Below are positions 26,704 to 35,190 of a DNA stretch of 64,000 nucleotides, piece after piece; the first letter of the stretch is position 1, and each line of letters opens with the position of its first letter. The notes under the pieces are model-generated. The model saw only the letters and a program-made list of their open reading frames with translations. It made no database searches and was not told where the DNA came from. The stretch is taken from contig NZ_CP130945.1 of assembly GCF_050389805.1 (NCBI RefSeq), positions 3,348,001-3,412,000 of the forward strand, given 5' to 3'. The position numbers were made by a program, and so were the translations under genes. The stretch is from Bacillus_BD sp050389805 (GTDB lineage: Bacteria; Bacillota; Bacilli; Bacillales; Cytobacillaceae).

Positions 26704-26964
26704 CTACCCTTCATCCATTATTTCATCCCGATCGTCTAACCGGTGTGCAACAGTTTCAGGCTGTACTGCGCTTAAAATGACATGCTCGCTGTCCATAATA
26801 ATCACAGCACGCGTTCTTCTTCCATATGTTGCATCCACTAGTGATCCTCGATCACGTGCATCTTGAATAATCCGTTTAATGGGTGCTGACTCTGGACTGA
26901 CAATGGAGATAATTCGATTTGCCGAAACGATGTTCCCAAATCCAATGTTTATCAGCTTGATCAT
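26704..26964 (-). CDS. remA: Extracellular matrix regulatory protein RemA
   Basis: 86-residue DUF370 protein; in B. subtilis the DNA-binding activator of biofilm matrix (eps, tapA) and osmoprotection genes, forming ring-like oligomers. The whole family pattern is present: NIGFGNIVSANR, VSPESAPIKR, DARDRGSLVDATYGRRTRAV, LSAVQPETVA. GGGAGGGG precedes the ATG. It lies between yicC and gmk as in Bacillus. Confidence 0.96.
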   Translation of the reverse strand: MIKLINIGFGNIVSANRIISIVSPESAPIKRIIQDARDRGSLVDATYGRRTRAVIIMDSEHVILSAVQPETVAHRLDDRDEIMDEG

Positions 26965-27024
26965 GTTGCCCCTCCCATATTAAAATTATAGTTTCTCCTG
27001 TACTTTTCTTTTCTAAACGCTTAT

Positions 27025-27900
27025 TTACTCTATATTTTGGACTTGTTCCTTCATTTTTTCGAGAATACTTTTCATCTCAACAACTTCTTTAGCAATATGA
27101 GAGTCATTGGCTTTTGATCCAATTGTATTAACCTCACGATTCATCTCTTGAAGAAGAAAATCAAGCTTTCGACCAATTGGTTCTTGTAACGTTAAAATAT
27201 GTTCATATTGTTTCAAATGGCTTTTTAATCTTGTTAATTCTTCATTTATATCTGCCTTATCAGCAAAAATAGCAACTTCTGTTAGGATTCTTGCTTCATC
27301 GATCTGACCATCAACAAACTCATGGATTCGTTTTGTTAATCGATCTTGATAAAGATTCACAACAGTTGGTGCGAATTTCGTTATTTCATCAACAAGATGT
27401 TGAAGACGATTCAATTGGGTTCTTATATCATTTTCAAGTGCTTTTCCTTCTATTTCACGCATTTGTTTAACCGACTGAGAAGCTTCTTCAACAGCCTCTA
27501 ATAGTAGGCGTTCAAGATCTTCATCACCTGTTTCAGCTTCTTCAAAATGAATAATTTCTTCATTGGTTAATAAATCTTGTAAAGAGAGCCCATGTTCTAA
27601 AGCATATTTCTGTTTGATTTTCTCAATGGATTGTACATATTGATCAAGTAGTTCCCAATCCACATGCACTTTTCGATTGATGATCCCTTCGCCTTCTATT
27701 GTTACAAATACTTCGATTCTTCCTCTATGTATTGATGTTGTTAATTTCTTTTTTATTTTATCTTCAATTTTATTAAATTGACGAGGCATTCGTATGTTAA
27801 ATTCTGTAAAACGGTGATTAACAGTCTTTACTTCCACCGAAACAGTAAATGAGTCTTCTGTGATTTTACTTCTACCAAAACCTGTCATACTTACAACCAT
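27025..27900 (-). CDS. yicC: YicC/YloC family endoribonuclease
   Basis: 291-residue member of the YicC/YloC family; bacterial members have RNA-degrading activity, with little known of the physiological substrate. It starts MVVSMTGFGRSKI and has the SVEVKTVNHRFTEFNIRMPR pattern and the conserved C-terminal GRKLDFLLQEMNREVNTIGSKAND stretch. The nearest ribosome binding site is weak (GGATG). It leads yicC-remA-gmk-rpoZ. Confidence 0.92.
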   Translation of the reverse strand: MVVSMTGFGRSKITEDSFTVSVEVKTVNHRFTEFNIRMPRQFNKIEDKIKKKLTTSIHRGRIEVFVTIEGEGIINRKVHVDWELLDQYVQSIEKIKQKYALEHGLSLQDLLTNEEIIHFEEAETGDEDLERLLLEAVEEASQSVKQMREIEGKALENDIRTQLNRLQHLVDEITKFAPTVVNLYQDRLTKRIHEFVDGQIDEARILTEVAIFADKADINEELTRLKSHLKQYEHILTLQEPIGRKLDFLLQEMNREVNTIGSKANDSHIAKEVVEMKSILEKMKEQVQNIE

Positions 27901-28001
27901 TTATAACACATCCATTCTGCTCCTGTATATTACTATAAACAAGAAACATTTTCCATGTTTATTTTCATTTAATGGTTCTTATGATTAAAGATATGGCTCA
28001 G

Positions 28002-28064
28002 TTAAACTTTGATAATTTCCGTTTCAGAAATTCCCTTTCCTCGAGCGATTGCAATAGTCTTCAT
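28002..28064 (-). pseudogene. Short coding-like stretch of unknown origin
   Basis: In the 278-bp gap between the Ca2+ ATPase and yicC, one frame from about 28130 down to the TAA at 28002 reads like protein. Its last 20 residues from an ATG at 28064 are MKTIAIARGKGISETEIIKV, preceded in frame by DKVNVKLGLLLIGVEG. There is no good ribosome binding site. The composition (balanced charge, G/I/V-rich) looks like the end of a real protein rather than AT-rich spacer. I do not recognise the family. It may be a gene remnant or chance. Confidence 0.25.
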
Positions 28065-28124
28065 ACCTTCCACACCAATCAACAATAGTCCCAACTTAAC
28101 ATTAACCTTATCACAGCCAATGAT

Positions 28125-28162
28125 AAAAAAGAAAAGGTAATAGAATGGATTCTACTACCTTA
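28125..28162 (-). terminator. Terminator after the Ca2+ ATPase gene
   Basis: Stem AAGGTA(A)TAGAAT / ATTCTA(CT)ACCTT with a two-base loop, followed on the minus strand by TTCTTTTTT. It lies 17 bp past the ATPase stop. Confidence 0.85.
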
Positions 28163-28178
28163 GAAAGTATACCATATT

Positions 28179-30857
28179 TTACTTTGGTTTTCTTAGTAAA
28201 AATGATCCTGCTAGTAAAAAAGTTGGAATTGCAGAGAGACCGATAATCATTAACCAATCGCTTGGTATAATTGCTGTCGTATGGAAGATTGGTTGCAGTG
28301 GTGGATAATAAATCACGACTAGAACCATTAGTAAAGATAATAAAACAGCCCAAACTAAATATTTATTTCCAAATGGATTACGTGAAAGAATTGACTTTTC
28401 ACTTCGACAATCAAACACATGAATTAACTGGGCTAATACTAGAGTGGCAAATGCAACAGTTTGTGCATACTCTAGATGTTCTGGATTACTCTTATAGGCA
28501 AAGATAAATGCCAATAAAGTGACCAATCCGATTAAAAATCCTCTTGAAACAACCTTCCAACCCAATCCTCTTGCAAAAACCCCTTCTTTTGGATTTCTTG
28601 GTTTCCGTTTCATGACATCACCCTCTGGCTGATCCAAGCCAAGAGCCATTGCTGGCAGACCATCGGTAACTAAGTTCACCCATAAAATTTGAATCGGCAC
28701 GAGTGGTAAAGGCAATGCTAGTAACATCGCAAACAACATAACGAGAATTTCACCGACATTTGAAGCTAAAAGATAACGAATAAATTTGCGAATATTTTCA
28801 TATATATTTCTGCCTTCTTTAATCGCTGCTTTTATCGTTGCAAAATTATCATCAAGTAGCACTAAAGCTGAAGCTTCTTTCGCTACGTCTGTTCCGGTTA
28901 TCCCCATGGCAATCCCAATATCGGCTGCCTTAATGGCTGGAGCATCATTTACACCATCACCTGTCATCGCAACAATATGACCATTATTTTGCAAGGCTTT
29001 TACAATTTTTAATTTATGTTCAGGCGACACACGTGCAAATACAGATACATCATCAACGACTTCTTCTAATTCCTCAACGGACATTTTTGAAAGTGCTTCA
29101 CCATCTAATACCTTCGATTGATTCGTTAGAATGCCGAGCTGCTTCGCAATTGCTTTTGCTGTAATAACATGGTCTCCTGTGATCATGACCGTTTTGATAC
29201 CGGCTTCCTTACATTCCTTAACAGCTTGTTTCACTTCCGGACGTGGAGGGTCAATCATCCCAAATAACCCAATAAACGTTAACCCTTTTTCAGCCTCTTT
29301 TTCATCTAAAATGATCGTTCCTGCTGGAATTTCCTTAAAGCCAATGGCAATGGTTCTTAGTGCTTGTGAAGCTAAATCATTAATCGCACTTTGGACTGTT
29401 TGTGTGGTTTCGCTATTAAGTCTGCGTTTTTTGTCATGCCAGAGGATCTCTTCACTTCTACCGATAAGTACATCTGGTGCTCCTTTTGTTACAACAAACT
29501 GTCTACCGTTTCCATCTTGAATAATAACAGTCATCATTTTTCTTGTAGAATCAAATGGAAATTCATTGATGATTTTAAACTCATTCAACAGTTGCTCACG
29601 GCTATATTCTGCTTTCATTGCCGCAACTAATAACGCACCTTCTGTCGGATCGCCATCAATCACATATTCCCTTTTCTTTTGGATCAAATCAGCATGGTTA
29701 CATAATAAACCAAACATAAGCATTTGTTGTAATGCTTTTTCCTTTTCAAGCTCTACCGGTTGTTCCCCTCTATAAAAAGAACCTTTAGGCTCATAACCTA
29801 CACCATTTACATTCCAAGTTTGTCCCCCACTCCATAAATGAGTGACAGTCATTTCATTTTGGGTCATCGTACCCGTTTTATCAGAACAAATAACAGATGC
29901 ACAACCAAGCGTTTCAACGGCAGGTAATTTTCGAACAATGGCTTTTTGCTTAATCATCCGTTGGACACCCAGTGATAGTGCAACCGTTACAATCGCAGGA
30001 AGTCCTTCAGGAATTGCGGCAACTGCAAGGGATACACCAGCTAAAAACATCGTATATAGATCATGTCCTTGTAATACTCCTACTAAAACAACAAGCGCTG
30101 TTAATATCAAAGCAGTTACGATTAAAATTTTCCCAAGCTGCTCTAATCTTCTTTGTAGAGGAGTCTCCATTGATTCGGCATTTTGCAATAAATCAGCAAT
30201 TTGCCCCATTGCTGTTTTCATCCCCGTTCCAACAACAACGCCAATTCCGCTTCCTCTTGTTACCATTGTACCCATAAAAGCCATATTTTCCATATCGCCA
30301 ATCCCAGGATTTTCTCCTGATAAAGAACCGGAGATTTTAGAAACGGGCAATGACTCCCCTGTAAGTGCGGATTCTTCTATCTCAAGGCTATTTACTTCTA
30401 CTAATCTTACATCCGCTCCAATTCTGTCACCACTTGAAAATTTTAATACATCACCAGGAACAATCTCCTTCGATGGAATTTTGATCCACTGTCCAGTTCG
30501 TAGCACTTGAACTTGTGGTGCTGAGAGTTCCTTTAAAGCCTGTAGTGACTTTTCTGCTCTTCTTTCTTGGTAAAATCCTAGAAAAGCGTTAATTACTACA
30601 ATTGCGATAATCGCAATTGCATCCATATACTCTCCTAAAAAACCGGACAGTAAGGTTGCAGCTAATAAAACAAGTACCATAAAATCTTTGAACTGGCTAA
30701 AAAACAATAACAGAGCCGATTGCTTTTCACCTTCGTCCAATTCATTCTTTCCGTATTGCTTCAGACGTTTTTTTACATCTGAACCTTCTAACCCTGACGA
30801 GAGGTCTGTATTTAAGGCTTCTACTACCTCTTTCTTGTCCATCTCATGGTACTTCAT
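28179..30857 (-). CDS. P-type calcium-transporting ATPase (YloB family)
   Basis: P-type 2A ATPase that pumps Ca2+ out of the cytoplasm (B. subtilis YloB, linked to spore and manganese/calcium handling). It has 892 residues from ATG 30857: N-terminal cation domain, TGES actuator motif, about ten TM helices, phosphorylation motif CSDKTGTMTQNEMTV, KGAPD nucleotide site and TGDGVNDAPAIK hinge. PEGLPA in TM4 forms the Ca2+ site. The start follows AGGAAGTGAT; the 21 extra upstream codons run into an interspersed repeat and are rejected. Stands alone, with a terminator. Confidence 0.95.
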   Translation of the reverse strand: MKYHEMDKKEVVEALNTDLSSGLEGSDVKKRLKQYGKNELDEGEKQSALLLFFSQFKDFMVLVLLAATLLSGFLGEYMDAIAIIAIVVINAFLGFYQERRAEKSLQALKELSAPQVQVLRTGQWIKIPSKEIVPGDVLKFSSGDRIGADVRLVEVNSLEIEESALTGESLPVSKISGSLSGENPGIGDMENMAFMGTMVTRGSGIGVVVGTGMKTAMGQIADLLQNAESMETPLQRRLEQLGKILIVTALILTALVVLVGVLQGHDLYTMFLAGVSLAVAAIPEGLPAIVTVALSLGVQRMIKQKAIVRKLPAVETLGCASVICSDKTGTMTQNEMTVTHLWSGGQTWNVNGVGYEPKGSFYRGEQPVELEKEKALQQMLMFGLLCNHADLIQKKREYVIDGDPTEGALLVAAMKAEYSREQLLNEFKIINEFPFDSTRKMMTVIIQDGNGRQFVVTKGAPDVLIGRSEEILWHDKKRRLNSETTQTVQSAINDLASQALRTIAIGFKEIPAGTIILDEKEAEKGLTFIGLFGMIDPPRPEVKQAVKECKEAGIKTVMITGDHVITAKAIAKQLGILTNQSKVLDGEALSKMSVEELEEVVDDVSVFARVSPEHKLKIVKALQNNGHIVAMTGDGVNDAPAIKAADIGIAMGITGTDVAKEASALVLLDDNFATIKAAIKEGRNIYENIRKFIRYLLASNVGEILVMLFAMLLALPLPLVPIQILWVNLVTDGLPAMALGLDQPEGDVMKRKPRNPKEGVFARGLGWKVVSRGFLIGLVTLLAFIFAYKSNPEHLEYAQTVAFATLVLAQLIHVFDCRSEKSILSRNPFGNKYLVWAVLLSLLMVLVVIYYPPLQPIFHTTAIIPSDWLMIIGLSAIPTFLLAGSFLLRKPK

Positions 30858-30887
30858 CCCGCCAATCACTTCCTTTTTTATCAAATT

Positions 30888-31135
30888 CACCCGCCGAATA
30901 TGCGCCCGGATTTTTATCACGCTTCAAAGCGTCACATCCGCATGTCTAGCTTGACTAGAACGTCCTGTCCGCTTCAAGCTTGCTCGATAAAATACTTTTG
31001 AAAATCCGAGGCATTCGCCGGAGCTTTAACTTCATTCAGCTTAATATGAACTCCCACTAAAATAGAAAACCGAAAACCTTTTGGCGGTCATCTTATAAAC
31101 TTAGATAAGGAGAACTTCCGCTGAATAAAGTTAAA
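30888..31135. repeat. Composite palindromic interspersed repeat, copy B
   Basis: It fills most of the 396-bp gap between the ATPase and rqcH. Part 1 (30888-31022) begins CACCCGCCGAATATGCGCC and ends near ATCCGAGGCATTCGCCGG, its ends being imperfect inverted repeats. Part 2 (31025-31135) has inverted ends TTTAACTTCATTCAGC and GCTGAATAAAGTTAAA (15 of 16 match). Related copies are at 50484-50661, 55198-55369 and, partial, 56341-56378. No coding potential seen. Confidence 0.7.
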
Positions 31136-31192
31136 TTACAGATAACTCTATGGAAATCTTATTCACCCTTGTCCGAAAAAATGCTAAGATAG

Positions 31193-31221
31193 TTGCACTT
31201 GTCCGAAACAACTTGTAAATT
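31193..31221 (+). promoter_or_regulatory. Candidate promoter of rqcH
   Basis: Plus strand TTGCAC, 17-bp spacer, TAAATT, ending 32 bp before the rqcH ATG. It overlaps the second of two direct repeats CTTGTCCGAAA (31168-31178 and 31198-31208). Confidence 0.45.
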
Positions 31222-31253
31222 TAAGATAGATTATAAGTAAAGGAATGTTTTAT

Positions 31254-32969
31254 ATGTCTTTTGACGGCTTATTTACAAGGGCTATGTGTAAAGAACTAAG
31301 CTCTTCTTTAAAAGGTGGAAGAATTAATAAAGTTCACCAACCATACAAGAATGAAATTATTCTTGTCATCCGCGCAAATGGAAAGAATCATAAATTATTA
31401 CTTTCTGCTCATCCCAACCATGCGAGGGTTCAAATTACGAAAGAGGAATATGAGAATCCTGCAGAAGCTCCAATGTTCTGTATGCTGTTACGGAAACATT
31501 TAGAAGGGTATGCATTAGAAGAAATTAGCCAGCCAAATTTAGAAAGAATTCTCATTTTTACGGTCAAAGGAAGAAATGAAATTGGGGATATTTCTTATAA
31601 ACAACTTATTGTGGAAATCATGGGGCGACATAGCAATATTATTTTAGTGGATCAAGATAAACAAATCATACTAGATAGTGTGAAACATGTTTCAGCTGCG
31701 GTTAATACATACAGAACTGTACTGCCTGGACATCCATATATTTTTCCACCACAACAACATAAAGCTTCTCCCTTTGAAGCAGACGAAAATGATCTTTTAC
31801 AAAGGCTGGACTTTAATAGCGGTAAATTAGATAAACAGATCGTTACTCAATATGCAGGCGTTTCTCCGTTGTTGGCTAAAGAGATCACCTATCGTGCTGG
31901 GTTAGTCAATCGTAATACGTTACCTGATGCTTTTTTAGCGATCATCAAGCGAATTGAAGCATATGATTATGAGCCTGCTATCATGGAAAATAACACGAAG
32001 GAAAGCTATTATTTATTTCCACTTGAGTCTGTTTCCCAAAAAGCGAAGTGTTTTCCTACCTTAAGTGAGATGTTAGATCGATTTTTCTTTGGAAAAGCTG
32101 AACGTGATCGGGTTAAACAACAAGCAAATGATATTGAACGGCTCATTATAAATGAAAAGGAAAAAAACGAAAAAAAGATTTTAAAACTTGAAGAAACGTT
32201 AAAAGAATCACAGGAAGCATCTAAATTTCAATTATATGGGGAGTTATTAACAGCGAACCTTTATGCTGTTAATAAGGGGATGTCAGAAATCGAGGTGGTG
32301 AACTATTATGATGAGGAAGGTTCAACCATTATAATACCACTTAATCCATTAAAAACACCTTCAGAAAATGCACAGAACCTTTTTACAAAATACCAAAAAG
32401 CGAAAAATTCTCTAGAAATTATTCAAGAGCAAATTGAAAAGGCCAAAAATGAAGTTCATTATTTTGAAGGACTTCTCCAGCAGATTGAAACCGCATCACC
32501 AAAAGATGTCGAAGAAATTCGTCAGGAATTAATCGAAGAAGGGTATTTGAGGAAAAAACAAAAAAGACAATCGAAGAAGAGTCATACAACGAAGCCCACT
32601 TTAGATCATTATTATAGCTCAGATGGGACAGAAGTCATTGTCGGTAAAAATAATAAACAAAATGATTATTTAACCAATAAGCTGGCTGCACGTGACGACA
32701 TATGGCTTCATACGAAGGATATTCCTGGTTCTCATGTTGTCATACGCAGTAAAGAACCTTCTGAACAAACGATCCTAGAAGCAGCTATTTTAGCCTCATA
32801 CAATAGTAAAGCTCGTCATTCAAGTTCTGTACCCGTTGACTATACAAAAGTACGATATGTGAAGAAGCCTTCTGGTGCAAAACCAGGGTTTGTTATTTAT
32901 GAAAACCAACAAACGGTTTATGTTACACCAGATGAAGAAATCGTATTAAAATTAAAACAATCTAAATAA
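31254..32969 (+). CDS. rqcH: Ribosome-associated quality control protein RqcH (NEMF/YloA, FbpA)
   Basis: Binds stalled 50S-peptidyl-tRNA complexes and recruits tRNA-Ala to add C-terminal alanine tails that target nascent chains for degradation. It has 571 residues from ATG 31254 (AAAGGA upstream; gives conserved MSFDGLFTRAM). NFACT-N domain (MGRHSNIILVD), helix-hairpin-helix, two long coiled-coil helices (about 290-450), then NFACT-R with GKNNKQNDYLT and ARDDIWLHTKDIPGSHVVI. Plus strand, its own transcription unit; convergent with the PPK2 gene. Confidence 0.95.
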   Translation: MSFDGLFTRAMCKELSSSLKGGRINKVHQPYKNEIILVIRANGKNHKLLLSAHPNHARVQITKEEYENPAEAPMFCMLLRKHLEGYALEEISQPNLERILIFTVKGRNEIGDISYKQLIVEIMGRHSNIILVDQDKQIILDSVKHVSAAVNTYRTVLPGHPYIFPPQQHKASPFEADENDLLQRLDFNSGKLDKQIVTQYAGVSPLLAKEITYRAGLVNRNTLPDAFLAIIKRIEAYDYEPAIMENNTKESYYLFPLESVSQKAKCFPTLSEMLDRFFFGKAERDRVKQQANDIERLIINEKEKNEKKILKLEETLKESQEASKFQLYGELLTANLYAVNKGMSEIEVVNYYDEEGSTIIIPLNPLKTPSENAQNLFTKYQKAKNSLEIIQEQIEKAKNEVHYFEGLLQQIETASPKDVEEIRQELIEEGYLRKKQKRQSKKSHTTKPTLDHYYSSDGTEVIVGKNNKQNDYLTNKLAARDDIWLHTKDIPGSHVVIRSKEPSEQTILEAAILASYNSKARHSSSVPVDYTKVRYVKKPSGAKPGFVIYENQQTVYVTPDEEIVLKLKQSK

Positions 32970-32983
32970 ACAAAAGAGTCCTG

Positions 32984-33027
32984 TAGAAAAGTGCAAAAAC
33001 AATTTTATTTTGTGCTTTTCTATTTTT
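32984..33027. terminator. Shared bidirectional terminator between rqcH and the PPK2 gene
   Basis: TAGAAAAG..CAAAA / TTTTG..CTTTTCTA stem followed by TTTTT on the plus strand and A-rich DNA on the other side. It serves the convergent genes and contains the stop codon of the PPK2 gene (33020-33022) in its distal arm. Confidence 0.75.
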
Positions 33028-33778
33028 CTTTATAACTCGGTACTGAAATACGCCTCTTTTCTAATTCATGTTCAATAGATTCGATCATGATCGTGATCGT
33101 TTTTAAACGCGCATACTTTTTATTATTACTAGGAATAATATGCCATGGCGCATGATTTAAATCGGTTTTAGCAAACATTTCCTCTGCAGCTTCCTCATAT
33201 TGCTCCCATTTTTCTCGATTGCGCCAATCTTCATCCGTTAATTTCCAGCGTTTTAAAGGATGTTTTACACGCTTTTTAAATCGTTTTAATTGTTCTTTTT
33301 TATTAATATGAAGCCAAAATTTGACCATAATATAATGATCTTTCGTCAAAAGCTTTTCAAATTGATTAATCTCATCATAGGCACGAGACCATTCGTTTTC
33401 CTTAGCAAAACCCTCAATTCTTTCTACAAGTACTCGACCATACCATGACCGATCAAAAATCGTAATTTGCCCATATTGTGGAATTTTCCTCCAAAATCGT
33501 TGTAAATAATGATATCTCTTTTCATGAGGTTCTGGATCAGAAATTGCCCATACTTGAAATCCTCTTGGATCTAAATACTCTGTAATTCTTTTTATGACTC
33601 CTCCTTTTCCAGCTGCATCCCACCCCTCCATCACAATAATGGTTGCCATTTTATTTTCTCTTAAAATATTTTGCAGATGTAATAGATGCCATTGCAAAAT
33701 GCGCAGCTTGGTTTCATATTCATTCATGTCTGATTCTTTCTTAGAAAGATCTACTTCTTCTAAACGTTTTTTCGACAT
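33020..33778 (-). CDS. Polyphosphate kinase 2 family protein
   Basis: PPK2-family kinase: phosphoryl transfer between polyphosphate and nucleotides (class I, II or III cannot be told apart here). It has 252 residues with Walker A-like EGWDAAGKGGVIKR, the EYLDPRGFQVWAI lid region and Walker B-like FDRSWYGRVLVERIEG. From ATG 33778, 7 bp after AGGAGG. A TATACT at 33801-33806 overlaps the pyr terminator tail and could be its -10, without a good -35. It sits between rqcH and the pyr operon, where B. subtilis carries the cys sulphate operon, so it is an accessory gene of this lineage. Confidence 0.88.
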   Translation of the reverse strand: MSKKRLEEVDLSKKESDMNEYETKLRILQWHLLHLQNILRENKMATIIVMEGWDAAGKGGVIKRITEYLDPRGFQVWAISDPEPHEKRYHYLQRFWRKIPQYGQITIFDRSWYGRVLVERIEGFAKENEWSRAYDEINQFEKLLTKDHYIMVKFWLHINKKEQLKRFKKRVKHPLKRWKLTDEDWRNREKWEQYEEAAEEMFAKTDLNHAPWHIIPSNNKKYARLKTITIMIESIEHELEKRRISVPSYKEK

Positions 33779-33810
33779 CACCACTCCTCCTTTTAAAATA
33801 AGTATATAAA

Positions 33811-33846
33811 AAGAAAAAGTCTAACACCATGAAATATGTTAGACTT
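33811..33846 (-). terminator. pyr operon terminator
   Basis: AAGTCTAAC / GTTAGACTT stem, 12-base loop, followed on the minus strand by TTTTCTTTTT. It is 8 bp past the pyrE stop. Confidence 0.88.
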
Positions 33847-33853
33847 CTCTTTA

Positions 33854-34477
33854 TTATTTACCCCACTGGGATGGATTCTTTCTCCATTCCATTAATTTTT
33901 CCATATCGATATTTTCAATATAACCTTTTTCACTAGCAACCTCAACAAGTGTTGAAAAATCAGATAAAGAATAAGCAGTAATGTCGTTTTCCCTTAGTTG
34001 CTCTCGACCATTTTCTAGCTCATATGTAAAAATCGATACAACCCCTAATACTTCACAACCAGCAGCGCGGAGAGCTTGAACAGCAGTGATGACACTGCCA
34101 CCAGTTGAAATTAAATCCTCTACTACCACTACCTTTTGACCGTTTTCTGCTTTTCCTTCAATTTGGTTTCCTTTTCCATGTCCCTTTGCTTTAGAACGAA
34201 CATAGCACATTGGCACATTTAGCACATCACTTACCCAAGCAGCATGCGGAATCCCCGCTGTTGCTGTTCCTGCTACAACTTGCGCATCCGGAAATTTCTC
34301 TGTAATCAATTGTGAGAGCCCAGATGCTATTTTTTTTCTGATTTCAGGATATGAAAGTGTCAAACGGTTATCACAATATATGGGTGATTGGATGCCAGAT
34401 GCCCATGTAAATGGATCATTTGGACGAAGTGTAACAGCTTTTATTTCTAATAAACTTTCTGCGATTTCTCTTTTCAT
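33854..34477 (-). CDS. pyrE: Orotate phosphoribosyltransferase
   Basis: Makes OMP from orotate and PRPP. It has 207 residues from ATG 34477, matching the family start MKREIAESLLEI; the six codons further up are rejected since GGAAGGTG lies before this ATG. It contains SPIYCDNR and the PRPP-binding VVVVEDLISTGGSVITA. Its ATG overlaps the pyrF stop (TAATG). Last gene of the operon. Confidence 0.97.
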   Translation of the reverse strand: MKREIAESLLEIKAVTLRPNDPFTWASGIQSPIYCDNRLTLSYPEIRKKIASGLSQLITEKFPDAQVVAGTATAGIPHAAWVSDVLNVPMCYVRSKAKGHGKGNQIEGKAENGQKVVVVEDLISTGGSVITAVQALRAAGCEVLGVVSIFTYELENGREQLRENDITAYSLSDFSTLVEVASEKGYIENIDMEKLMEWRKNPSQWGK

Positions 34478-35190
34478 TATAAAACACCTTCCCAAGCCTT
34501 AATAAACTTTCGATAACTTTCTACCGGGTCATTGGATCGAGTAATAGAACGACCCACTACCATATAAGAAACACCCACTTTTTTTGCAAACTCAGGAGTT
34601 GCCACCCGTTTCTGATCTCCAACTGCATCATTTTTTAAGCGAATGCCAGGAGTCACCGTTACAAATTCATTTCCTAGATGTTTACGTATAGCAGAAACTT
34701 CATGAGAAGAACATACAACCCCATCTAGTCCTGATTTTTTTGTTAAGCTGGCATAATGTAACACTGATTCTTGAAGAGGAACTGAAATCAGCTGTTCGCG
34801 TTTCATTTGTTCTTCAGATGTACTTGTTAATTGCGTTACAGCGATACAAAGGGGTCTTTTTCCCCCACTTGTTGTTCCGGCTTCGAGGCCTTCAAGGGCA
34901 CTTTCCATCATCTCTTGTCCACCTGCAGCATGTACATTAACTAGATCGCAACCTAGTTTGGCTAACCCTTTCATGGCACTTTTTACCGTATTTGGGATAT
35001 CGTGTAGTTTTAAATCTAAAAATATGGAATGTCCTTTTTCCTTAATCTCAGAAATAATGGCGGGTCCTTCTTGATAAAAAATTTCCATTCCGACTTTCAC
35101 AAACAGCTTCTCTTCCTTAAATTGACGTAAGAACTCTGCAACTTCATGCTTGGAAGAAAAATCAAGAGCAACAATCACTGGACTTTGCAT
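34477..35190 (-). CDS. pyrF: Orotidine 5'-phosphate decarboxylase
   Basis: Decarboxylates OMP to UMP. It is a 237-residue TIM barrel with the catalytic FLDLKLHDIPNTV motif (Lys and two Asp), ALDFSS at the N terminus, and TPGIRLKNDAVGDQKR with the phosphate-binding VVGRSITRSNDP at the end. It starts directly after the pyrD stop and overlaps pyrE by 1 bp. Confidence 0.97.
   Translation of the reverse strand: MQSPVIVALDFSSKHEVAEFLRQFKEEKLFVKVGMEIFYQEGPAIISEIKEKGHSIFLDLKLHDIPNTVKSAMKGLAKLGCDLVNVHAAGGQEMMESALEGLEAGTTSGGKRPLCIAVTQLTSTSEEQMKREQLISVPLQESVLHYASLTKKSGLDGVVCSSHEVSAIRKHLGNEFVTVTPGIRLKNDAVGDQKRVATPEFAKKVGVSYMVVGRSITRSNDPVESYRKFIKAWEGVL

Noticed and set aside
28111..28353. 80-codon minus-strand ORF at the end of the ATPase gene
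   Set aside because: Out of frame with the ATPase over a conserved region and ends in its terminator.
29842..30510. 222-codon plus-strand ORF opposite the Ca2+ ATPase
   Set aside because: Antisense shadow of a strongly conserved gene; rich in Ser/Thr/Pro as expected of a reverse frame; no binding site.
30858..30920. 21-codon extension of the Ca2+ ATPase
   Set aside because: It reaches into repeat copy B; the ATG at 30857 matches the family start.
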